The position numbers were made by a program, and so were the translations under genes. From positions 18,501-82,500 of the forward strand of contig CACIRV010000001.1 in assembly GCA_902589155.1 (NCBI GenBank): a stretch of 64,000 nt of DNA, written 5' to 3'. Below the pieces are notes generated by a model that had not been told where the DNA came from, ran no database searches, and saw only the letters and a program-made list of their open reading frames with translations. Origin of the DNA: an uncultured Pelagibacteraceae bacterium (GTDB lineage: Bacteria; Pseudomonadota; Alphaproteobacteria; Pelagibacterales; Pelagibacteraceae). The stretch's first letter is position 1, and each line of letters starts with the position of its first letter. Positions 42,912 through 51,588 of the stretch are shown one piece after another.

Positions 42912-44168
42912 ATGCAAAAATTATTGATTAACGGAAAAAAAGAATTGTCTGGAAAGATCTCGATTTCTGGATCTAAAAATGCCACTTTGCCAATTTTGGC
43001 AGCAACTATTTTATCTCATCAAGTAGAATTAAAAAACATTCCTTTAGTTAGAGATATTTTTACAATGATAGACTTGTTAAAATTTATAGGATTAAAAATT
43101 AGTATTTTAAAAAATAAAAAAATAATTACAATAAATAATACAAATAAAAATATCAAAACACTAGCTCCTTATAAATTAGTAAAAACAATGCGAGCTGGAG
43201 TATTAGTATTGGGACCACTTTTAGCTAAATATAAAAAAGCTAAAATTTCACTTCCAGGAGGATGTGCAATTGGAAGTAGACCAGTTAATTTGCATCTTTT
43301 AGCACTAAAAAAATTAGGAGCAAAAATTAAAATAAAAAACGGATACATTTTTGCTGAAGCCAAAAATGGACTAAAAGGAGCAAAAATTACTTTTCCTAGT
43401 ATCTCTGTGGGAGCTACAGAGAACGCTGTGCTAGCAGCATTCAATGCTAAAGGAAAAACAATTCTTAAAAACTGCGCAATAGAACCTGAAGTTAAAGATT
43501 TGATTAAATTTTTAAATACGTTAGGGGGAAGAATTAAAATTGTAGGACGAAAAATTTTAATCATCGGATGTAAAATAAATAAAAAGCATATAACCCACGA
43601 AGTTATATTTGATAGAATTGAATTGGGTACTTATATGATAGCTGCAGCTCTAGTAGGAAAAAAAATAATACTCGATAAAATAAATCCTAGCATAATTCGA
43701 AATGAGGTAGATATTTTGAAAAAGATGGGAGTAAGATTAAAAGTTAAAAGATCTACTATTGAAATTCTTAAAAGCAATAAAATAAAAAAGATAAATCTTT
43801 CAACTAAGCCATATCCTGGTTTCCCAACTGATCTACAAGCGCAACTAATGGTTTTAATGACTAGGGCTCAAGGAATATCTAGAATTACAGAAAGTATTTT
43901 TGAAAACAGATTTATGCATGTCCCAGAATTAAAGAGAATGGGAGCTAATATAGAAATAAAGAATAAGATAGCTATCGTTAAAGGTCCTTCAAAGTTAACT
44001 GGAGCGGAGGTAATGGCTACAGACTTAAGAGCATCTGTAAGCTTAGTATTGGCAGGTTTAGTTGCTGATAATAGAACAATTATAAATAGAATATATCACT
44101 TAGATAGGGGATATGAGTTTTTAGAAAAAAAATTGAAAAATTGTAAAGCACGTATTAGAAGAATTTAA
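42912..44168 (+). CDS. murA: UDP-N-acetylglucosamine 1-carboxyvinyltransferase
   Basis: ISGSKNATLPILAATIL, LPGGCAIGSRPVNLHL, YPGFPTDLQAQLM. Confidence 0.97.
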   Translation: MQKLLINGKKELSGKISISGSKNATLPILAATILSHQVELKNIPLVRDIFTMIDLLKFIGLKISILKNKKIITINNTNKNIKTLAPYKLVKTMRAGVLVLGPLLAKYKKAKISLPGGCAIGSRPVNLHLLALKKLGAKIKIKNGYIFAEAKNGLKGAKITFPSISVGATENAVLAAFNAKGKTILKNCAIEPEVKDLIKFLNTLGGRIKIVGRKILIIGCKINKKHITHEVIFDRIELGTYMIAAALVGKKIILDKINPSIIRNEVDILKKMGVRLKVKRSTIEILKSNKIKKINLSTKPYPGFPTDLQAQLMVLMTRAQGISRITESIFENRFMHVPELKRMGANIEIKNKIAIVKGPSKLTGAEVMATDLRASVSLVLAGLVADNRTIINRIYHLDRGYEFLEKKLKNCKARIRRI

Positions 44169-44169
44169 A

Positions 44170-44613
44170 GTGAGAGCTAAAAATTTAAAACTCATAGCTA
44201 GAACTGACGAGGATCTTAGAATTATTTCTGCTCATCTTCAAGACTCGATTGTAAATACTAAAGATATTGCAAATTTAAAAAAAAATAAAATTTTTCTAAT
44301 GCAACTCAATAGATTTATGTGGGAAGATGTTGAAAAAGGCGTTTTTAGAAAAAATAAAAGAATTAGAACAGTATTGAAATTTGATAATGTTATAGAAGTT
44401 AATTCAAAAAACATAAGTCAAACTAACAAGGATAGATTTTTGGATTTTCTCGCTATTGAGAGCAATCAAATGCCAGATAATAATTATGAAATGAAATTAA
44501 TATTTTCTGGAGATGCAGTACTTAGAGTAATTGCAGAGGTAATTGAAGTTGCATTAGACGACCAGGGAGAACCTTGGGATACAAAAAATAAGCCAAAACA
44601 CAAAGTTTTATAA
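44170..44613 (+). CDS. DUF2948 family protein (GTG start)
   Basis: Alphaproteobacterial murA-DUF2948 synteny; RTDEDLRIISAHLQDSIV, LIFSGDAVLRVIAEVIEVALDDQGEPW. Confidence 0.85.
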   Translation: MRAKNLKLIARTDEDLRIISAHLQDSIVNTKDIANLKKNKIFLMQLNRFMWEDVEKGVFRKNKRIRTVLKFDNVIEVNSKNISQTNKDRFLDFLAIESNQMPDNNYEMKLIFSGDAVLRVIAEVIEVALDDQGEPWDTKNKPKHKVL

Positions 44614-44717
44614 TGTTAAGATATTTAAATAGATATAGCAAAATTAAAAAAATAGACATTGAAAGATCAGGTTCTTTAGTTATAAATCTAGCACAATATT
44701 TAAAAAAGGATTTTTAA
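44613..44717 (+). CDS. candidate 34-aa small ORF between DUF2948 and infA
   Basis: TAATG overlap with upstream stop; MLRYLNRYSKIKKIDIERSGSLVINLAQYLKKDF*; its TAA abuts the infA TTG start. Confidence 0.45.
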   Translation: MLRYLNRYSKIKKIDIERSGSLVINLAQYLKKDF

Positions 44718-44933
44718 TTGGCAAAACAAGAAACTTTAGAATTCAAAGGAAAGGTAACAGAATTATTACCTAATGCTATGTTTAGAGTAAAACTTGAAAA
44801 CAATCATGAAATATTAGCTCACACGGCTGGAAAATTGAGAAAGAATAGAATAAGAGTGCTGGCTGGAGATAATGTGATGGTAGAAATGACTCCATACGAT
44901 TTAACTAAAGGTAGAATAACTTTTAGATTTTAG
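44718..44933 (+). CDS. infA: translation initiation factor IF-1 (TTG start)
   Basis: [65 protein letters not shown]. Confidence 0.97.
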   Translation: MAKQETLEFKGKVTELLPNAMFRVKLENNHEILAHTAGKLRKNRIRVLAGDNVMVEMTPYDLTKGRITFRF

Positions 44934-45007
44934 GCCTTGTAGCTCAGTAGTAGAGCAGTACCCTGAAAAGGTATGTGTCGTAAGTGCGATTCTTACCAAG
45001 GCCACCA
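44933..45007 (+). tRNA. tRNA-Phe(GAA), CCA encoded, atypical D- and T-loops
   Basis: GGCCTTG/CAAGGCC acceptor, GCTC/GAGC D-stem, GTACC-CTGAAAA-GGTAT anticodon arm, GTAAG-TGCGATT-CTTAC T-arm, A+CCA. Confidence 0.93.
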
Positions 45008-45022
45008 CCAAGTTATGATTAA

Positions 45023-46708
45023 ATGAGCAAAATTAAATCTGATATTGAAATAGCAAGAGCAGCAAATATTAAACCAATTGATGAAGTGCTTGCAAAATCA
45101 AATATTCCTGATGATCCCTTTGCATTTAGTCCGATGGGACGTCATATAGCAAAACTTAATTTAGAATATATTTCCACATTAAAAGAAAAAAAAAATAATT
45201 TAATTTTGGTTACTGCTATTACTCCAACTCCTGCTGGAGAAGGAAAAACCACAACTTCTGTCGGCCTTAGTGATGCTCTGAATAAAATTGGAAAACACTC
45301 AATAGTCTGTTTAAGAGAACCAAGTTTGGGACCTTCATTTGGAATGAAGGGTGGAGCAGCAGGTGGCGGTTATGCTCAAGTTATTCCAATGGAACAGATC
45401 AACTTACATTTCACTGGTGACTTTCATGCAATAACTTCAGCTCATAATTTACTTTCAGCCTTAATAGATAATCATATTTATTGGGGAAATAAATTAAACA
45501 TAGATACTAAAAATATCGTATGGAAAAGAGTAGTAGATTTAAATGATCGAGCTCTAAGAAAAATAGAGATTAACTTAGAAAAATTAAAAGCCAATATCCC
45601 AAGAAATGATAGCTTTGATATTACTGTTGCCTCTGAAGTAATGGCGATTTTTTGTTTATCGAATAGCATACAAGAATTAGAAGAAAAAATTGGCAATATT
45701 ACTGTTGCATATTCAAAAGATAAAAAACCTATATATGCAAAAAATTTAAAAGCCCAAGGCCCTATGACAGTTCTACTTAAAGAAGCCGTTAGGCCTAATG
45801 TTGTACAGACTCTTGAAAATAATTTAGCTTTTATTCATGGCGGACCATTTGCAAATATTGCTCATGGCTGTAATTCAATTCTTGCAACAAAAACTGCTTT
45901 AAAATTAGCTGAATACGTCGTTACAGAAGCAGGTTTTGGAGCCGACCTTGGCGCTGAAAAGTTTTTAGATATTAAATGTCGCAAAGCAGGTATTCAACCT
46001 AGCTGTGTAGTTCTTGTAGCAACAATAAGAGCTTTAAAAATGCATGGTGGAGTAGAGAAAGATGATCTTAAAAAAGAAAATTTAGAGGCACTTAAAAAAG
46101 GATTACCTAACCTTGAAAGACATATTGAAAATATTAAAAAATTTGGCTTAGACCTAGTTGTAGCAATTAATCACTTTATTTCTGATACTGATAATGAAGT
46201 TAAAGTTATCCAAGATTACTGTTCAAAACTTGGAGTTAAGGTAAGTCTTTGCACACATTGGTCAGATGGGGGTAATGGAACTAAAGATTTAGCTAACAAT
46301 ATAGTTGAATTGACCGAGAAGAGTGAGAAAAGAAAATTTAAATATTTATATTCCGATGAAATCCCAATTTTGGAAAAAATAGAAAAAATCGCAAAAGAGA
46401 TTTATAGAGCTAAAGGAATCGAAGTAGATGAAAAAACTAAAGAGCAAATAAAGAAGTTAGAACAGGCTGGATTTGGAAAATTTCCAGTTTGTATTGCAAA
46501 AACACAATATAGTTTTTCTACTGATCCTAAATTAAAAGGAGCCCCTTCAGGTCATACGCTATCTGTTAGAGAAGTAAGATTATCTAGTGGAGCAGAATTT
46601 TTAGTTGTTGTTTGCGGATCAATAATGACTATGCCAGGTCTTCCAAGAGTACCAGCAGCTGATAATATTAAATTAAATAAAAAAGGTGAGATAGAAGGTT
46701 TATTTTAA
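45023..46708 (+). CDS. fhs: formate--tetrahydrofolate ligase
   Basis: [62 protein letters not shown]. Confidence 0.98.
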   Translation: MSKIKSDIEIARAANIKPIDEVLAKSNIPDDPFAFSPMGRHIAKLNLEYISTLKEKKNNLILVTAITPTPAGEGKTTTSVGLSDALNKIGKHSIVCLREPSLGPSFGMKGGAAGGGYAQVIPMEQINLHFTGDFHAITSAHNLLSALIDNHIYWGNKLNIDTKNIVWKRVVDLNDRALRKIEINLEKLKANIPRNDSFDITVASEVMAIFCLSNSIQELEEKIGNITVAYSKDKKPIYAKNLKAQGPMTVLLKEAVRPNVVQTLENNLAFIHGGPFANIAHGCNSILATKTALKLAEYVVTEAGFGADLGAEKFLDIKCRKAGIQPSCVVLVATIRALKMHGGVEKDDLKKENLEALKKGLPNLERHIENIKKFGLDLVVAINHFISDTDNEVKVIQDYCSKLGVKVSLCTHWSDGGNGTKDLANNIVELTEKSEKRKFKYLYSDEIPILEKIEKIAKEIYRAKGIEVDEKTKEQIKKLEQAGFGKFPVCIAKTQYSFSTDPKLKGAPSGHTLSVREVRLSSGAEFLVVVCGSIMTMPGLPRVPAADNIKLNKKGEIEGLF

Positions 46709-47808
46709 AAATCTATAATTTTCTTAGAGCTGTCTGCCATGGTAAATTCAGCTTTTTTCTTTGAGATTAATTTCATAGACTTAAATCCATCAACTTCTTT
46801 TATAAATTTATTTAGTTTTTTTCTTGCACCTTTACTCATTTTCATCCCTGGCGCATTAACACCTACATCTATAATGACTTCAGCTCCATTTGCAAAAGCA
46901 TTAATATAATTCGGTATAACTCTGCATTTGCCCATCATAGCCTCTGTTACCCAAATAGGCTTGATAATGTCTAAGCTTTTTAATAGTTCTGAGAACTCGT
47001 CTACCCAAAATTCTTTATCGCATTTTCCATCTGGAGGAGTTATGTGATGTATAGCGGCTATATCAAAATGATCTTTAATTTTTGGCAAAGTGGATTTCCA
47101 ATATCTTTTATTTTCTGGAAACATTCCAGCTGCTCCAGCCATGACAATCACAGCGTCTTTTTGTTTTGATTTTATTAATTTTGAAGAAAAATTAAAAATT
47201 TCAACAAAATCTTCTTCTTTACCTTTAAAAAACATTTTAAACTCAGGTTCATTCATTATTTGCCAATATATAATTGGTTTAGTTAAGCCTGGCATATCAT
47301 TGTTTCCATCCCCGTCATAACGGTCTATTAATTTCATAAGAAAATTTTTATAATCTTCCATTGAACAAGGTTTGCTCAAGTATTTTGTAAATCTTTTTCC
47401 AAATGGACTTCTAGCCTTTTTTCTATTGCATGATTTTTGTTCCCAGTTTGCATGCGGCCAGATAGTTGCTAAAGTTTTTTGGTTGTGATCTTGCGCGTAC
47501 GCAACATATTTATCTGCTTCTTCCCAAGAGAAAACTCCTTTTTCTTTTTCAATTCCATTCCAAATAAAAGGCCCAGGATGAGGTCTAACCCACTTACCAT
47601 CTTTACCTCTCATCCTTTCATCGTGTATCTCTGTTAGATCACCAAATCTTGATTCTGCATAAACACAATTAAAACTAAAAGTTAAATAAACTAAAGCTAA
47701 TAAGATTTTTTTTAGACTACTTTTTTTTATATTTTGCTGCTTCTTCTGATCCACCGGTTGCACTTCCTTTACTATAAGAATGGGCACCCATTCCAGCAAG
47801 TTGGCCAT
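46705..47808 (-). CDS. secreted clan GH-A-like (TIM-barrel) glycosidase homologue; true start probably downstream of 47808
   Basis: Sec-like signal [49 protein letters not shown]-type barrel start, [11 protein letters not shown] (NEP acid/base), [11 protein letters not shown] (candidate nucleophile Glu). Confidence 0.72.
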   Translation of the reverse strand: MANLLEWVPILIVKEVQPVDQKKQQNIKKSSLKKILLALVYLTFSFNCVYAESRFGDLTEIHDERMRGKDGKWVRPHPGPFIWNGIEKEKGVFSWEEADKYVAYAQDHNQKTLATIWPHANWEQKSCNRKKARSPFGKRFTKYLSKPCSMEDYKNFLMKLIDRYDGDGNNDMPGLTKPIIYWQIMNEPEFKMFFKGKEEDFVEIFNFSSKLIKSKQKDAVIVMAGAAGMFPENKRYWKSTLPKIKDHFDIAAIHHITPPDGKCDKEFWVDEFSELLKSLDIIKPIWVTEAMMGKCRVIPNYINAFANGAEVIIDVGVNAPGMKMSKGARKKLNKFIKEVDGFKSMKLISKKKAEFTMADSSKKIIDF

Positions 47809-48916
47809 TCTGAACGATTAAATAAGGATCTCTAATTGGTTTTTTATCGAAGAAACATTCGAGGATTTCTCTAACACCTGCAGCATATCTGTATTGAGCT
47901 GATAAAGAAGTTCCAGAAGTGTGCGGTGTCATTCCGTGATTAGGCATTGATCTCCAAGCATGATCATTTGGTGCAGGCTGAGGAAACCAAACATCACCAG
48001 CATAACCACTTAATTGACCTGATTTAAGAGCTTTAGCAATAGCCTCTCTATTACATATTTTTCCTCTCGCAGTATTAACGATATACGCTCCTTTTTTCAT
48101 TTTGCTAATTAATTTATCATCAAATAAATTTTCAGTTTCAGGGTGAAGAGGACAGTTAATTGTCACAACATCACAAACTTTAACTAATGATTCTACCGAT
48201 TCATGAAATGTAAGATTTAACTCTTTTTCAACAGAATCTGGCAATTTGTGTCTATCGAAATAATGTAGGTGAACATCAAATGGCTTCATTTTTCTTAATG
48301 CGTCTAAACCAATACGTCCAGCAGCAACTGTTCCAATATGCATGCCTTCAACATCGTATGATCTTTGAACAGCATCAGCAATATTCCAACCACCTGCTTT
48401 TACGATTGCATGTTGGTTATGATAATCTCTAACCAATGATAAAATCATCATTACAATATGTTCTGCTACAGACCTTGAATTACAATAAGTAACTTCTACA
48501 ACGTCTATTTTGTTGTCCATAGCGGCTTGTAAATCAACGTGATCTGAACCAATCCCAGCAGTAATTGCCATTTTTAAATTTTTGGCTGACTCTATTTTTT
48601 CTCTTGTTAAGTAATAAGGCCAGAAAGGTTGAGATATAACAATATCAGCATCCACAAGTTCTTTGTCTGCTTTACAGCCTTTCGCGTCTTTGTCTGAAGT
48701 TACAACTAATGTATGACCGTTTGATTCTAGGAATTTTCTTAAACCCAATTCTCCTGAAACACACCCTAATAACTCCCCAGGATTAAAATCTATTCCTTTA
48801 GGTGTTGGGAGTGTCATCCCATCTGGATATTTGTCTAATTTTGGTAGATTAGACAAAGGGTAGCTTTTGGGCATTCCCCCTTTTGGATCATCGTATAAAA
48901 TACACAGTATTTTCAT
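47717..48916 (-). CDS. fdh: NAD-dependent formate dehydrogenase (start re-assigned to ATG at 48916)
   Basis: D-2-hydroxyacid DH fold; GVAITAGIGSDHVDLQAA-like, TVAAGRIGLDALRKMKPFDVHLHYFDRH, APNDHAWRSMPNHGMTPHTSGTSLSAQ. Confidence 0.95.
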   Translation of the reverse strand: MKILCILYDDPKGGMPKSYPLSNLPKLDKYPDGMTLPTPKGIDFNPGELLGCVSGELGLRKFLESNGHTLVVTSDKDAKGCKADKELVDADIVISQPFWPYYLTREKIESAKNLKMAITAGIGSDHVDLQAAMDNKIDVVEVTYCNSRSVAEHIVMMILSLVRDYHNQHAIVKAGGWNIADAVQRSYDVEGMHIGTVAAGRIGLDALRKMKPFDVHLHYFDRHKLPDSVEKELNLTFHESVESLVKVCDVVTINCPLHPETENLFDDKLISKMKKGAYIVNTARGKICNREAIAKALKSGQLSGYAGDVWFPQPAPNDHAWRSMPNHGMTPHTSGTSLSAQYRYAAGVREILECFFDKKPIRDPYLIVQNGQLAGMGAHSYSKGSATGGSEEAAKYKKK

Positions 48917-48931
48917 TTTTTTTATTCTAGA

Positions 48932-48960
48932 TTTGACTATTAACAAGGGGCAAAGTCAAA
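48932..48960. promoter_or_regulatory. inverted repeat TTTGACT-N15-AGTCAAA in fdh/metF-like divergent intergenic region
   Basis: Perfect 7-bp arms at 48932-48938 and 48954-48960, 16-50 nt upstream of fdh and 60+ nt upstream of the metF-like gene. Confidence 0.5.
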
Positions 48961-49019
48961 CTATTCTTATAGTGATTTTTCTGGACTCCTAGTAGGTAAC
49001 ATTGGTATATCCGGAAAAT

Positions 49020-49748
49020 ATGAAATTTTCTTTAGAAATAACTATGAAGACAGACCTCTCAATTTTACCAAAGGTTAAAGATGTCTACATAACAATGTTA
49101 CCTGGTAATGACTTTAGAGACGTTGCGAATAAAGCAAAAGAACTTGTGCGAAATGGGTTTAATCCTGTTCCTCACTTTCCTGCTCGATCAATTAAAAATT
49201 TGAATGAATTAAAAGAGTATACTTCTATGTGTAAAGATTTTGGCGTAAAACAAGCTTTGGTAATTGGAGGTGGAGCGGATCCAATAGGTGATTACCACTG
49301 CTCGTTGCAATTATTAGAGAGTGGGTTATTCAAGGGTATGAAGATAGGAATTGCTGGACACCCTGACGGGTCCCCTGATATATCGGATTCAGATTTAGAA
49401 AAAGCTATGAAAGATAAAAAGCCATTCGCAGATTATATTGTTACTCAATGGTTATTGGACCCTAAACCAATCACAGAGTTTATTTCTAAACAAACTTTAC
49501 CAGTTCATGTTGGAATTACTGGGCCTTTAAAAATAAGCAGCTTATTAAAATTTGCTAGTATTGTTGGAGCAAAAAATTCTCTAAATTTTCTTAAATCTAA
49601 CGCAACAAAAGCTGTAGACTTATTGAGACCCAAAGATCCAAATGAATTAATTGAAAACTTAAAATCGGCTACTGATCATTTTCATATTTATACTTTTGGA
49701 GGCTTGAAAGAAACAAACAAATGGTTAGAAAAAAATAATTATGCCTAA
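49020..49748 (+). CDS. methylenetetrahydrofolate reductase-family protein (start re-assigned to ATG at 49020)
   Basis: MKFSLEITMKTDLSILPKVKDVYITMLPGNDFRDVANKAKELVRNGFNPVPHFPARSIKN; GHPDGSPDI; MTHFR-like TIM barrel. Confidence 0.88.
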   Translation: MKFSLEITMKTDLSILPKVKDVYITMLPGNDFRDVANKAKELVRNGFNPVPHFPARSIKNLNELKEYTSMCKDFGVKQALVIGGGADPIGDYHCSLQLLESGLFKGMKIGIAGHPDGSPDISDSDLEKAMKDKKPFADYIVTQWLLDPKPITEFISKQTLPVHVGITGPLKISSLLKFASIVGAKNSLNFLKSNATKAVDLLRPKDPNELIENLKSATDHFHIYTFGGLKETNKWLEKNNYA

Positions 49749-51114
49749 AAAAGTTCCAAATTCTTATAAAGTTGAAAAGATAAATTATGATAAAGTAAGA
49801 CACGAAACATCAGTAGACCAATCTGATAGACAAGTACCATACAATCTAAGACAAAGCGGACCGACAAAAGTAGAAATGTTAATTTCAACTCGTGTAAGAA
49901 AGTCTCCTTACTGGCACCTATCAATGAAAGCTGGATGCTGGAGGGCTACAGTTTATAATCGAATTTATCATCCAAGAGGCTATGTTAGACCAGAAAAAGG
50001 TGGAGCAATGGTGGAGTATCAAGCGATTAAAAAACATGTAACTATGTGGAACGTAGCTGTAGAAAGACAAATAAGAGTTAAGGGCCCTGATGCAGAAAAA
50101 TTTACAGATTATGTGATTACAAGAGATGCTACAAAAATTTCAACAATGAGAGGTCGTTATGTCATTCTTTGTAACTACAAAGGGGGAGTTCTTAACGATC
50201 CAGTTCTAATGAGAGTAGCTGATGATGAATTCTGGTTTAGTCTATCAGATTCTGATATTGGTTTATATTTACAAGGTGTGAATGCAGACAAAAGATTTAA
50301 TGTTGAAATAGATGAAATAGATGCATGCCCAGTACAAATTCAGGGGCCTAAATCAAAAGCATTAATGAACGATCTAATAGGAGATCAAGTTGATCTAGAC
50401 AACATGCCGTTTTATGGTTTAGCAGAAGCAAAAGTAGGTGGCAGAAGCTGCGTCATATCTCAATCAGGATTCTCAGGAGAAGCTGGTTATGAAATTTATC
50501 TTAGAAATGCAACATTATACGCTGAAGATATGTGGAATGCAGTTCTTAAAGCTGGCAAAAAACATAAATTAATGGTTATTGCTCCAGCTCATCATAGAAG
50601 AATTCAAGCAGGAATATTATCATGGGGACAAGATATGGACCATGAACATAATCCTTTTCAATGTAATCTAGGTTATCAAGTGTCATTATCTGGAAAAGGT
50701 GAATGGAATAAGAAAACAGACTATGTTGGTAAAGAAGCATTAGAGAAAATGAAACAACAAATTAAAAATGGAGAAAAGCCTTACAAACTACAACTTGTTG
50801 GTATGGAACTTGGAGGAAAACCCATAGAAGATTATGCAAATGATTTTTACTTAATATCAAATGCTAACGGGGGTAAGCCAGTTGGTTATATAACATCGCC
50901 CTGGTATCATCCTGAAAAAGGAAAGAATATTGCAATGGGTTACGTGCCATTTGAGGGAAATTTAAATATTAATGGTTTTCCAATTGGTAACTTTGGAAAG
51001 AAATACAAAGTTCATTTGCCAAAAAAATATTCTAGTAAACCCGTTGAAGCTGTGGTAGTTCCAATTCCTTTTACAGAGTCTTTTCATGCAAACACTAGAG
51101 AGTCAAAAAAATAG
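49741..51114 (+). CDS. GcvT/DmdA-family THF-dependent methyltransferase (demethylase), substrate unknown
   Basis: STRVRKSPYW..ATVYNRIYHP..VERQIRVKGPDAEKFTDYVITRD..GGVLNDPVLMRV..SDSDIGLY..GYEIYLR; C-terminal GcvT barrel. Confidence 0.88.
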   Translation: MPKKVPNSYKVEKINYDKVRHETSVDQSDRQVPYNLRQSGPTKVEMLISTRVRKSPYWHLSMKAGCWRATVYNRIYHPRGYVRPEKGGAMVEYQAIKKHVTMWNVAVERQIRVKGPDAEKFTDYVITRDATKISTMRGRYVILCNYKGGVLNDPVLMRVADDEFWFSLSDSDIGLYLQGVNADKRFNVEIDEIDACPVQIQGPKSKALMNDLIGDQVDLDNMPFYGLAEAKVGGRSCVISQSGFSGEAGYEIYLRNATLYAEDMWNAVLKAGKKHKLMVIAPAHHRRIQAGILSWGQDMDHEHNPFQCNLGYQVSLSGKGEWNKKTDYVGKEALEKMKQQIKNGEKPYKLQLVGMELGGKPIEDYANDFYLISNANGGKPVGYITSPWYHPEKGKNIAMGYVPFEGNLNINGFPIGNFGKKYKVHLPKKYSSKPVEAVVVPIPFTESFHANTRESKK

Positions 51115-51143
51115 TTAACGCTGAAAAAAAATTTTATTCGGCA

Positions 51144-51587
51144 ATGATTCAAAAAGATTTTTATAAAATATTTAAACCACAGTTAACTCCAAAAAAGATG
51201 ATGGAACTCGGAGTATTCGGTGGAGCGTATTTTGCTGATGGTAGTATTAAAGAATTTCCTGAATCCTGGTTTATAAAGGCAAAGATAAGTAAAACTTTTG
51301 ATGTTAATCTTAATAGATTTAAAATCAAATCAGGCTTATCAAGAAAAGAGTGGATAGATAAAGGTTGGATTTTTAAGGAAGATCCACTCGGGTGGTTTCA
51401 ATGGTATTGCAGATATAAAAACGGAAGACGAATTGCAAAAATTGATCAAATTCAAATTAAAAGATGGAAAGCATTTGGTGATAGACATGGGCCTGCAGTA
51501 AAGAAAAATTGTGAAGAAGGAGATTTACAGTGCAGAAGAAGACAAAGACAAGCTTTGCTTCAATGGGCTTATAATCCAATTTTCTAG
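51144..51587 (+). CDS. conserved protein of unknown function, 147 aa
   Basis: Complete ORF rich in Trp/Arg: KMMELGVFGGAYFADGSIKEFPESWF..DPLGWFQWYCRYKNGRRI..NCEEGDLQCRRRQRQALLQWAYNPIF. Confidence 0.85.
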   Translation: MIQKDFYKIFKPQLTPKKMMELGVFGGAYFADGSIKEFPESWFIKAKISKTFDVNLNRFKIKSGLSRKEWIDKGWIFKEDPLGWFQWYCRYKNGRRIAKIDQIQIKRWKAFGDRHGPAVKKNCEEGDLQCRRRQRQALLQWAYNPIF

Positions 51588-51588
51588 A

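Noticed and set aside
43169-43564. 131-aa minus-strand ORF inside murA
   Set aside because: Long but fully antisense to highly conserved murA; no recognisable domain.
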